Origin: Clostridiales bacterium | GTDB lineage: Bacteria > Bacillota > Clostridia > Saccharofermentanales > DTU023 | Direction: 5' to 3' | DNA length: 40,090 bases | Assembly (NCBI GenBank): GCA_004556925.1 | Contig: SFFI01000017.1 | Location: 1 to 40,090, forward strand | Shown here: positions 33,365-39,753 of the stretch, piece by piece | Numbering within the stretch: the stretch's first letter is position 1 | Layout: each line of letters starts with the position of its first letter | Program-made: the position numbers and the translations under genes | Notes under the pieces: generated by a model | Told to the model about the DNA's origin: nothing | Databases searched by the model: none | Seen by the model: only the letters and a program-made list of their open reading frames with translations

Positions 33365-34210
33365 TTATTTTTTGTTTTCTGCTTTTGAGTTAAGGGCTTT
33401 GAAATGCGCAGGGGTAAGCCTGGCAATTTCATCTTCTTTGCCGTCTGCGGCTAGCTGGGCTGCGGCTTGGAGGGTGTAGGTGAAATATTGGTAAGGGTCC
33501 ACACCCATTTCCTTGGCTGTTTCTACGAGAGAATAAATAATTGCGCTTGTCTGGGCACTGGCAGGGGTGTTGGCAAAAAGAAAGTTTTTCCTGCCAATGA
33601 CGAAGGGCTTAATACTGCGCTCTGCCCGGTTGTTGGTGAGCTCCAAACGACCGTCTTGGTAGAGGTTGAAAATATAAGGTTTTTGGCTCAAGGCATAAGT
33701 CCTGGCCCGGCCTAGAGCAGATTTGTCTGCTACCGCCATGCCTTCAACAAAGCTATAAAACTTGTCCATGACTGGCTTCTCTTTTTCTAGCCGCTTTTGG
33801 TACCGCATCTCTGGCTCTAGCGTAGAGAAGCTATCTTCCCAGGCAAAGATCTGCCGAATATAGTCCAAGGCCTGAGTGGCTAGGTTCTGCTTGCCCGCCC
33901 CCTTGGGCAAGGCTTCTGCTTTCTCCTAGAAAATATTCGCAATGGCCTCGGGACTTGCTATCCCGCCGGGGATAGCCGGGGCGGACATACTAGCCTTTAT
34001 CACGGTTACAGGCTCCGCCTTTTCATCGCAGGCCTTGCAAGCATAGACATGGATGACATCCAGAATGACAAAGGCTTTGGCAGGAGCAATCCCTAGGGTG
34101 CGCCTTGTTTCTGAGCCAATTTCTTCCATGTGAGCCGCACAAACAGGGCAAGCACGTCCCTCTTCATCTACATAGTGGTGGCGCTCTACAACAGGAAGAT
34201 CTTCTGGCAA
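33365..34210 (-). pseudogene. IS66 transposase TnpC remnant with central deletion and in-frame TAG
   Basis: The upstream part holds the IS66 zinc-finger region (VVERHHYVDEEGRACPVC, then YACKACDE) and ends ASPEAIANIF. Then TAG at 33926-33928 is followed in the same frame by the TnpC C-terminal part, with ELTNNRAERSIKPFVIGRKN and YSLVETAKEMGVDPYQY. The roughly 200-250 residues normally between these blocks, including most catalytic residues, are absent. The join preserved the frame but lies at a stop codon. Confidence 0.85.
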
Positions 34211-34218
34211 CTTGTGTG

Positions 34219-34371
34219 TTAAGCTGCGTCTGCTCTTTCTTGTATGACTAGATACCTGTACGGTGCCTTTCGTCTCTTCTCCATAACAGTAAGGCCACTT
34301 GCTCTTTGAGCTTTTATCTCCTCATACCACCTATTCAACTTAACGATCTCACGCTGGCTTAGCTCATTCAC
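34219..34371 (-). pseudogene. IS66 TnpA (orfA) N-terminal remnant
   Basis: Starting at GTG 34369-34371, VNELSQREIVKLNRWYEEI then KAQRASGLTVME matches the start of the small helix-turn-helix TnpA protein of IS66 elements. The rest is replaced by an unrelated tail ending at 34219. The same beginning is found in copy 2 (from 36137), where a longer stretch (VMEWCTQQGKSEAGYH) survives. Confidence 0.65.
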
Positions 34372-34555
34372 CTTGCAAAGCTCGCCTCCTTTTGTTGTTT
34401 TTAACACTCTTAAGAGTCTTAAGAGTCTCTTAATACTCTCCCAAGACTCCAAAGTTGACCTGATAGAGCTCAGGTGACTCTTGAGAAACTTCTAGTGCCT
34501 TAAACTATTTTCGGGGATGCTTTGATCTTTTACTAGGCCTGGCTAGGTTTGACGC

Positions 34556-34600
34556 TTACGAATCATTTAGCTCTGGTGGCATGTACACATTATCATCCAT
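34556..34600 (-). pseudogene. Start of a small gene cut off by IS66 copy 1
   Basis: ATG 34598-34600 has GGAGG eight bases upstream and reads MDDNVYMPPELND before running into the element's terminal repeat, where TCG TAA ends it. It lies 53 bases downstream of the SdpI-family gene on the same strand. Beyond the other end of the element, from about 33286 leftward, a minus-strand frame reads NRQLSDVPQREAFFGESWK and stops. The two could be halves of one small disrupted gene. I do not recognise the product. Confidence 0.35.
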
Positions 34601-34628
34601 GATTCTTTCCTCCATAACCTATGTCAAA

Positions 34629-34682
34629 GCGCAATTAATCTGGGAGCGCGCAGTTAATCTGGGAGCGTGTAGTTAATTCGGA
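34629..34682. repeat. 19-bp tandem repeat at the end of the SdpI-family gene
   Basis: Three units with a 19-base period begin at 34629, 34648 and 34667; the core is GCGCARTTAATCTGGGAGC, and the last unit is diverged. The third unit overlaps the final codons and the stop of the SdpI-like gene, so the repeat may have shaped its C terminus. Confidence 0.8.
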
Positions 34683-34992
34683 ATATTGATACTATTAAAA
34701 CAACAAGCGGTATGAGCGACAGGTATGCCAAATTTTCAAAGACAAAGCTAGGCTGAGCAAAGTTATAAAACAAGTAACCTAGCAAATTAAGAATTATGCT
34801 AATGCACGCGGCAAGCAGAAGAGCTTTCGCGCATCTTTTTTGCGCGCAATCCCAATTTTTTTGAGTTTTGCTAGATCGCCTTGTACGAAAGCCATAGAAG
34901 GAATTGACATCCTTGGGTGGATACTTCCACAACAAAAGGCCAAACACGAACAAGATTAGCGGAACGGCGACAACAATTAATACCTTTCCCAT
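34654..34992 (-). CDS. SdpI-family small membrane protein
   Basis: 112 residues with three membrane segments (VLIVVAVPLILFVFGLLLW, LLLAACISIILNLLGYLF, YLSLIPLVVLIVSIF). Between the first two is NSFYGFRTRRSSKTQKNWDCAQ, matching the conserved loop of the SdpI C-terminal domain (usually a G-[FY]-R-T pattern followed by W). SdpI of Bacillus subtilis protects against the SdpC toxin; many short relatives have unknown roles, and no SdpC-like gene is visible here. GGAGG is six bases before ATG 34990-34992. A dyad lies about 60 bases upstream. Confidence 0.78.
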   Translation of the reverse strand: MGKVLIVVAVPLILFVFGLLLWKYPPKDVNSFYGFRTRRSSKTQKNWDCAQKRCAKALLLAACISIILNLLGYLFYNFAQPSFVFENLAYLSLIPLVVLIVSIFRINYTLPD

Positions 34993-35451
34993 TTCAACCT
35001 CCTTCGCTTGTGCAAAAACGCTAAAGCTAAATGTATTTTTCTACTCTCCTTTGACTCAATCTATAATTGAGTCCTAAAACTGATCCAGCTATTATTGACT
35101 TCTTTTACTTATACCAGCAAGACAATCCCTCTAAGGATCACTAAGCAGGAAACAACTCGTACTTACTCCTTAAAACTCAAACTGAACTTCCCCGCGAGAG
35201 TCCTCTCGCTCTCCTTGGCAAAACTACAACTTTTAATTTACTATGCAATCTGCAAAATTGCAATACTTTCTGAGTAAAAAGTGCGTAAATTTTGTTAATG
35301 TGAACAAATCATTTGACGAAGCCACATGAATTTTGCAGCTAAGCCGGTGAAATAACTCCAGTAACCCGTGTGGCTACTGGCGTTATGTCAATAAAGTTGG
35401 AGTAAATTCCTTTCAGCGGCTGTAGCTTAAGCAACAGGTCGCTCTTTTTTC
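34993..35451. other. Gene-free interval between SdpI-family gene and IS66 copy 2
   Basis: No convincing coding region is seen; the only 60-codon frame (35095-35277) has no ribosome binding site. The interval holds the dyad at 35053-35073 and an imperfect hairpin at 35352-35386, in which ATAAC-x-CCAGTA pairs with TACTGG-x-GTTAT. The hairpin has no T run and its role is unknown. Confidence 0.6.
35053..35073. promoter_or_regulatory. Dyad upstream of the SdpI-family gene
   Basis: GACTCAAT (35053-35060) and ATTGAGTC (35066-35073) are exact complements with a 5-base AT centre. Read on the minus strand the centre gives a TATAG word, so the dyad may overlap a -10 element and act as an operator. Confidence 0.45.
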
Positions 35452-35483
35452 GTAAGTGTCAAAGCTACCCTAGCTTAGTTTGT

Positions 35484-35525
35484 AAAAAAGACACCCGCAG
35501 GAGGCGGTGAGGCCAAGTGCGGGTG
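35484..35525 (-). terminator. Terminator inside IS66 copy 2
   Basis: On the minus strand CACCCGCA (35518-35525) pairs with TGCGGGTG (35492-35499), followed by C and TTTTTT (A run at 35484-35489). It lies just past the transposase stop and near the element's left end, so it would stop transposase transcripts from leaving the element. Confidence 0.75.
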
Positions 35526-35574
35526 CTTTGCGGTTAGACAACTGTGGGTATTTGGGCTTGCGGGGGTTGCCCAA

Positions 35575-36137
35575 TTATTTTTTGTTTTCTGCTTTTGAGT
35601 TAAGGGCCTTGAAATGCGCAGGGGTAAGCCTAGCAATCTCATCTTCTTTGCCGTCTGCAGCTAGCTGGGCTGCGGCTTGGAGGGTGTAGGTGAAATATTG
35701 GTAAGGGTCTACACCCGTTTCCTTGGCTGTTTCTTCGAGAGAATAAATAATCGCGCTTGTCTGGCCACCGGCAGGGGTGTTGGCAAAAAGGAAGTTTTTC
35801 CTGCCAATGACGAAGGGCTTAATACTGCGCTCTGCCCGGTTGTTGGTGAGCTCCAAACGACCGTCTTGGTAGCTGGAGTTCTTCAAGCTCCAAATCACTA
35901 AAAAGCTCTATCTCGTCGAATAGATCATCTAGCTTAATTTGGTTAAGATACTGGGCTCGCTCGCTTTTAGGTGCATACAAGGACTTTCTCAAGAGTCCAA
36001 ACAATGTGATAGCCTGCTTCAGATTTACCCTGCTGGGTACACCATTCCATAACAGCAAGGCCACTTGCTCTTTGAGCTTTTATCTCCTCATACCACCTAT
36101 TCAACTTAACGATCTCACGCTGGCTTAGCTCATTCAC
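35575..36137 (-). pseudogene. Fused remnants of IS66 TnpA and TnpC
   Basis: From GTG 36135-36137 the TnpA start (VNELSQREIVKLNRWYEEI) runs into VMEWCTQQGKSEAGYH. In another frame comes an N-terminal TnpC piece (LLRKSLYAPKSERAQYLNQ, then LFDEIELFSDLELEELQ). A further frame carries the TnpC C-terminal block (RLELTNNRAERSIKPF to the stop at 35575). Two deletions therefore removed the TnpA end plus TnpB, and the centre of TnpC. No functional transposase can be made. Confidence 0.82.
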
Positions 36138-36511
36138 CTTGCAAAGCTCGCCTCCTTGACTTGATAGAGCTCAGGTGACTCTTGAGAAACTTCTAGTGCC
36201 TTAAACTATTTTCGGGGATGCTTTGATCTTTTACTAGGCCCGTATAGGTTTGACGCTTACATTTCTTAAGGACTTACTGTTAGATACAAGCTTTGCCCTA
36301 TGTGTGTGAAATTCCGCAATTCAAACAGGTAATTAGTCCTAAACAAATTTACCTAAAAACACGAGCGTAGTGAAGTGAATTTGTGTTATATAAATAAATA
36401 GAAAAACTTGTGCGTTCCATGTGTTTGTACTTTGTAAAAATCACCATTTTTTAAGGCTAATATGCATAATATCTACATTTAATTTTTGTACTCATGTGAT
36501 ATATTGATACT

Positions 36512-37045
36512 ATGGAAAATATTAATTTAGAAGATATCATAAACGCTCTGGAAGGATTTCTCACATTTACTGGGACTATTTCTTTATTCTGGTTCATTGT
36601 GAAGATTTTTATTCCTGAAAAAATCTTTATGAATAATGTATATATTGATAGAGTTTCCTCAGATCTTAAGGATTATGTGAATTTTTATGATTTCCCTTCA
36701 GTTGAACAAAACTTTAGTGAAATAACTAAGTTCGAGGCAATTGGCGAAAAAATTAATACAGTTGAAGTCATCAGCATAAATTATCTTAACGAAGACTGTA
36801 CCAATTATAGCGAAAAGACTATTAAGAAATATAAGAACGTAATGCCTCATAGACCGATATACTTTCCATTTTATTACTCTTGTGGTGCGCCACTATATAA
36901 ACTTCGTTGGGAAGGTAAATAAGGTAAATATGGTATTAAGGGAGAATGGGTCTTTACTGAAGACGGTAGAAACGGTGTTGAGCGTCTCTCAGATGAGTAT
37001 AAATTAACAGCTATTAATAAGATCCGCAAGATTCTTGATGTATAG
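36512..37045 (+). pseudogene. AT-rich unknown gene interrupted by an in-frame TAA
   Basis: I do not recognise the product. The frame from ATG 36512 gives 136 residues with one N-terminal membrane segment (FLTFTGTISLFWFIVKIFI) and a polar rest. TAA at 36920-36922 interrupts it. In the same frame, reading continues GKYGIKGEWVFTEDGRNG to TAG 37043-37045, for 177 codons in all. The stop sits in a 9-bp tandem duplication (AGGTAAATA twice), so the undamaged gene most likely read straight through. GC content is clearly lower than in neighbouring genes, suggesting transfer. There is no good ribosome binding site. Confidence 0.6.
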
Positions 37046-37264
37046 TACAAGTTTCAAAGTAGTCGTTCCATCATTTAAAGCTTGTCCAGCAGTATATATC
37101 AGTTTTTTCATCTTCAGTGTTCTGAGGCTTATGGTGAATTAAAGATAAACAATAACATTCATTAACTAGCATCTAGCATTACATCGGAGAATAGCAATTT
37201 CAAAGTAAGCGTACAAAAATATAATTTCCCAGTGGGTGATTCACGATTGACACACTTTGAAATT

Positions 37265-37302
37265 AAAAAATCAGGGTAAATGTTTGTATCATTTACCCTG
37301 AT
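37265..37302 (-). terminator. Terminator of the tRNA operon
   Basis: Exact 13-bp stem: ATCAGGGTAAATG (37270-37282) and CATTTACCCTGAT (37290-37302), with a T run on the minus strand (A at 37265-37270). It lies seven bases after the tRNA-Met CCA end. Confidence 0.92.
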
Positions 37303-37308
37303 CTAATT

Positions 37309-37384
37309 TGGTTGCGGAGGCAGGATTCGAACCTGCGACCTCCGGGTTATGAGCCCGACAAGCTACCAGCTGCTCTACTCCGCG
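37309..37384 (-). tRNA. Initiator tRNA-Met (anticodon CAU)
   Basis: A 76-base cloverleaf with encoded CCA. The anticodon loop CTCATAA is closed by GGG/CCC pairs, and the acceptor stem has a C1-A72 mismatch. Both are initiator hallmarks and set it apart from elongator tRNA-Met. The T arm GCAGGTTCGAATCCTGC is intact. It is the second gene of the tRNA-Leu/tRNA-fMet operon. Confidence 0.95.
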
Positions 37385-37403
37385 ATTTAGGCTCAAAAGT
37401 TTG

Positions 37404-37490
37404 TGGTGCTCGTGGCCGGACTCGAACCGGCACGAATGTGAGTTCGACGGATTTTAAATCCGTTGCGTCTGCCAGTTCCGCCACACGAGC
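37404..37490 (-). tRNA. tRNA-Leu (anticodon UAA)
   Basis: An 87-base class II tRNA with encoded CCA. The acceptor stem GCTCGTG pairs with CACGAGC, the anticodon stem-loop is ACGGATTTAAAATCCGT, and a long variable arm follows. The T arm GCCGGTTCGAGTCCGGC is intact. The gene is 19 bases upstream of the initiator tRNA and shares its transcript. Confidence 0.95.
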
Positions 37491-37519
37491 GAAGCTCCAC
37501 GCTTTTTGAGTGCTTGACC

Positions 37520-37548
37520 ATACTAGCAGACCATTGGCCTGGTGTCAA
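37520..37548 (-). promoter_or_regulatory. Proximal promoter (P1) of the tRNA operon
   Basis: Minus-strand TTGACA (37543-37548, perfect) and TAGTAT (37520-37525) with a 17-base spacer, placing the start about 20 bases before tRNA-Leu. Confidence 0.75.
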
Positions 37549-37663
37549 GGAGGCCTATTTGCAAGTGGTGGGTGGCCGGAGGGCTATACTAATTCGGACG
37601 GCCTGGTGTCAAGGAGGCATATGTGCAAGTAGTGGAAAGACTGAGGGCTATGCTAGTTTGGAT
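37536..37663. repeat. 64-bp tandem duplication carrying tRNA promoter elements
   Basis: Two 64-base units (37536-37599, 37600-37663) share GGCCTGGTGTCAAGGAGGC exactly and most of the rest. Read on the minus strand each contains CCTTGACACCAGG, so the -35 box is duplicated. A second TTGACA lies at 37607-37612, with a -10-like AGTATA/GTATAG at 37584-37590. This suggests tandem promoters for the tRNA operon. Confidence 0.8.
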
Positions 37664-37682
37664 TTTCGGATTATCGAGCATT

Positions 37683-37775
37683 TTTGCAGCTAATGGATGG
37701 GTCGCCGGGCAAGTTTGCGACTAGTGGATGGTTGCGAGGGCAATTCTGCAAATAATGGATGATTTTGGTGCTGGG
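37683..37775. repeat. 31-bp degenerate tandem repeat, three copies
   Basis: Units start at 37683, 37714 and 37745, each of the form TTTGCRRMTARTGGATGG with a variable GGGCAA tail. The third unit's TAATGGATG (37753-37761) can pair with CATCCATTA (37779-37787) to form a hairpin with a 17-base loop. No coding frame is evident. Confidence 0.7.
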
Positions 37776-37787
37776 AGCCATCCATTA

Positions 37788-37955
37788 CTTGAAAATTTGT
37801 CCGAAATTCAAGAAATCCTAAAAGTGGATGACAAGCAAGGCAAAAATATTCCGCTGGTGGCAAATCACTGAAGCAGGGAGTTTGCCGCTAGAACCCCTTA
37901 AGTGCAAGAAAAAATGGTGGCAATCCGACCAAATGCCGGTTTGCCACCAATCACT
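37788..37955. other. Gene-free stretch with GGTGGCAA/TTGCCACC inverted repeats
   Basis: TGGTGGCAA (37915-37923) and TTGCCACCA (37941-37949) form a 9-bp stem with a 17-base loop. A related GGTGGCAAATC lies at about 37856 and GTTTGCCGC at about 37880. No ribosome binding site or gene is seen. Confidence 0.55.
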
Positions 37956-38148
37956 CAGCAGGTGCGCTAGTAATTTAGCAGGTGCACCCTAACTCGGTAT
38001 AAGAATTGTGGGTGCATCCATAACTCCCATAATTCAACAGGTGTACTAAGAATTTAGCAGGTGCACCCTAACTCGGTATAAGAATTGTGGGTGCAACCAT
38101 AATTCCCATAATTCAGCAGGTGCGCTAAGTATTTAGCAGATGCTGCAC
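37956..38148. repeat. 79-bp tandem repeat, about 2.4 copies
   Basis: Units begin at 37956, 38035 and 38114 (the last partial). Each holds CAGGTGCRCTA, then TTTAGCAGGTGCACCCTAAC, CGGTATAAGAATT and GTGGGTGCA. Within a unit TGCACCC (37983-37989) pairs with GGGTGCA (38010-38016), so each full unit can fold into a hairpin. The array ends about 35 bases from the uracil permease stop codon. Confidence 0.85.
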
Positions 38149-38184
38149 TAATGTACCTGTTGCAAACTCATCAAGCTAGTGCCC

Positions 38185-39546
38185 TTATTTCTTGCGACCT
38201 TCTTTCGTCGTATCGGTGCCTGAGAAGTTGACGCCGGTATCTTGAGGCTTTTCTTCTGTGAAGACATAGTCCTTGCCGGGTAAGATGGCGTTGAGCAGGA
38301 TTCCCACCAAGGCGGCGATGGCTAGGCCAGACAGAGAAATGGTGGCATCGCCTACGGGGAAGGAGATGCCGTGGACTTCGCCGGTGAAGCCTAAAGCACA
38401 AACAAAGATTGAGGCTGCTACGATGAGGTTGCGGGACTTGGTGAAGTCTACCCGGTTTTCGACTAGGTTGCGGACACCAATAGAGGAGATCATCCCGTAG
38501 AGAATCATGGAGATGCCCCCGATGATGGCAGTGGGGATCGAGCGAATGACGCCGGAAACTGCGGGGAAGAAGGAAAGAATAATGGCCATAATGGCGGCCA
38601 GGCGCATGACTCTGGGGTCATAGACCTTGGTCAACACAAGCACACCTGTGTTCTCCCCGTAAGTAGTATTAGCGGGTCCGCCGAAAGCCGAGGCCAGGGA
38701 AGTGGCCAAGCCGTCACCTAGCAAGGTCCGATGGAGGCCGGGATCCTTTATATAGTTATTTCCAGTTGTCGCAGAAATAGCGGAAATATCTCCGATGTGT
38801 TCCATGATCGTTGCCAAAGCGATGGGGGCGATGGTAATGACTGCGGACAGGTCAAATTTCATAAACTGACTAGGTTCTAAGGGAATGGCTACCACTTTAG
38901 CGCCTTGCAGGGCGGTAAAGTCTACCCGATGGAGGATGAGAGCTAGGGCGTAGGAGATGATAATGCCCAAAATAATAGGGATTATCTTGGCCATGCCTTT
39001 ACCAAAAATGTTGAAGTAGACCACTACGGCGATGGCTACCATAGCGAGGAGCCAGTCTGTGCTAGCGTTGGCTATAGCAGAGGGTGCTAGGGTCAAGCCG
39101 ATCGAAATAATGATGGGCCCTGTAACAACGGGAGGGAAAAACCGCATGACCTTCTCTACCCCGAAGTATTTAATGAGGGCGGCAATCACCACATAGATTA
39201 AGCCAGCAACAAAAACGCCTCCACAGGCATAGGGGAGGCGGTCGAGATTGGCTTGGTCACCGATTTTGGGCGCCACAGCTGCATAGCCTCCAAGAAAAGC
39301 AAAGGAAGAGCCTAAGAAGGCAGGTACCTTGCCCTTGGTCATGAAGTGGAAGAATAAGGTCCCTAGTCCTGCCATGAGCAGGGTGGTGGAAATGTCTAAA
39401 CCTGTGATCAGAGGTACTAAAATAGTAGCGCCAAACATGGCAAAAAGGTGTTGAAGACCTAGGATTAGGGCCTTGGGCTTGGAGAGCCGGCGAATGTCCC
39501 AAATGGGTTCACTGCCAAGCTGGGCATAAGAATTTTGCTTGTCCAT
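38185..39546 (-). CDS. uraA: Uracil permease (UraA/PyrP-type nucleobase:cation symporter)
   Basis: 453 residues from ATG 39544-39546, which has GGAGG six bases upstream. About 14 membrane segments are predicted. The NCS2 signatures are present: LQHLFAMFGATILVP near the start, ALATIMEHIGDI with the substrate/proton-site glutamate, and GGPANTTYGENTGVL, the form typical of uracil rather than xanthine carriers. It imports uracil for salvage with proton symport. The short hydrophilic C terminus is ordinary. It has its own promoter at 39592-39620 and ends next to the repeat region. Confidence 0.94.
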   Translation of the reverse strand: MDKQNSYAQLGSEPIWDIRRLSKPKALILGLQHLFAMFGATILVPLITGLDISTTLLMAGLGTLFFHFMTKGKVPAFLGSSFAFLGGYAAVAPKIGDQANLDRLPYACGGVFVAGLIYVVIAALIKYFGVEKVMRFFPPVVTGPIIISIGLTLAPSAIANASTDWLLAMVAIAVVVYFNIFGKGMAKIIPIILGIIISYALALILHRVDFTALQGAKVVAIPLEPSQFMKFDLSAVITIAPIALATIMEHIGDISAISATTGNNYIKDPGLHRTLLGDGLATSLASAFGGPANTTYGENTGVLVLTKVYDPRVMRLAAIMAIILSFFPAVSGVIRSIPTAIIGGISMILYGMISSIGVRNLVENRVDFTKSRNLIVAASIFVCALGFTGEVHGISFPVGDATISLSGLAIAALVGILLNAILPGKDYVFTEEKPQDTGVNFSGTDTTKEGRKK

Positions 39547-39591
39547 GGTTTGCCTCCTCGAAATGCATATAAATTTGGTCAAATCTTCAGG

Positions 39592-39620
39592 ATTATGCCA
39601 AAAACTGCTAAGCAATTCAA
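39592..39620 (-). promoter_or_regulatory. Promoter of the uracil permease gene
   Basis: Minus-strand TTGAAT (39615-39620) and CATAAT (39592-39597) with a 17-base spacer, 45 bases before the ATG. No PyrR-type leader structure is seen in the short leader. Confidence 0.6.
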
Positions 39621-39664
39621 GCTATGGCAGAGCGGCACAAAAAGCAGATAAGATAGATAAAAGG

Positions 39665-39690
39665 CAAAGCCCGGAGAACCGGGCTTTGCA
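39665..39690 (-). terminator. Terminator after the PstS-like gene
   Basis: GCAAAGCCCGG (39665-39675) and CCGGGCTTTGC (39680-39690) form an 11-bp stem with a GAGAA-type 4-base loop. On the minus strand it is followed by CTTTTATC. Confidence 0.8.
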
Positions 39691-39753
39691 GGGATAATTG
39701 TGAAACTGAACAGTGGAGCAAATTTCGGTTGATTAGCTCAAAGCCAGCTTCTC

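Larger units (their letters stand above)
33288..34559 (-). mobile_element. Deleted IS66-family element, copy 1
   Basis: The ends GTAAGCGTCAAACCTA (33288-33303) and TAGGTTTGACGCTTAC (34544-34559) are exact inverted repeats of the GTAAGCG type used by IS66 elements; the symmetry extends three bases further out on each side. The length is 1272 bp against about 2.5 kb for complete members. Inside are remnants of TnpA, the zinc-finger part of TnpC and the TnpC C terminus; TnpB and the central catalytic part are missing. The 8-base flanks do not match each other, so no target duplication is seen. It cannot encode a working transposase but keeps both ends. Confidence 0.88.
35452..36260 (-). mobile_element. 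Deleted IS66-family element, copy 2
   Basis: 809 bp bounded by GTAAGTGTCAAAGCTA (35452-35467) and TAGGTTTGACGCTTAC (36245-36260), which pair with two mismatches. The ends and the TnpC C-terminal part are nearly identical to copy 1 at 33288-34559, but the internal breakpoints differ. It keeps a terminator that copy 1 lost and lacks the TTAAGAGTC-rich stretch found in copy 1 (34400-34440). The flanking 8-mers do not match. The two are independent deletion derivatives of one parent element. Confidence 0.87.

Noticed and set aside
33926..33928. TAG in the IS66 transposase as a recoded codon
   Set aside because: The flanking protein blocks are not contiguous in the family, so the TAG marks a deletion junction and not a pyrrolysine or read-through site.
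33280..34567. 8-bp target duplication around IS66 copy 1
   Set aside because: The flanks GTCTATTC and GAATCATT differ; only the terminal symmetry extends a few bases.
35095..35277. 60-codon plus-strand frame between the SdpI-family gene and IS66 copy 2
   Set aside because: No ribosome binding site, no domain and low-complexity composition; treated as non-coding.
37536..38148. Possible CRISPR array
   Set aside because: Repeats are directly adjacent or long degenerate units without unique equal-length spacers, and no cas gene is present.
37956..38148. Integron attC-like sites
   Set aside because: No integrase gene or cassette frames, and the core sites do not fit; the units are simple tandem copies.
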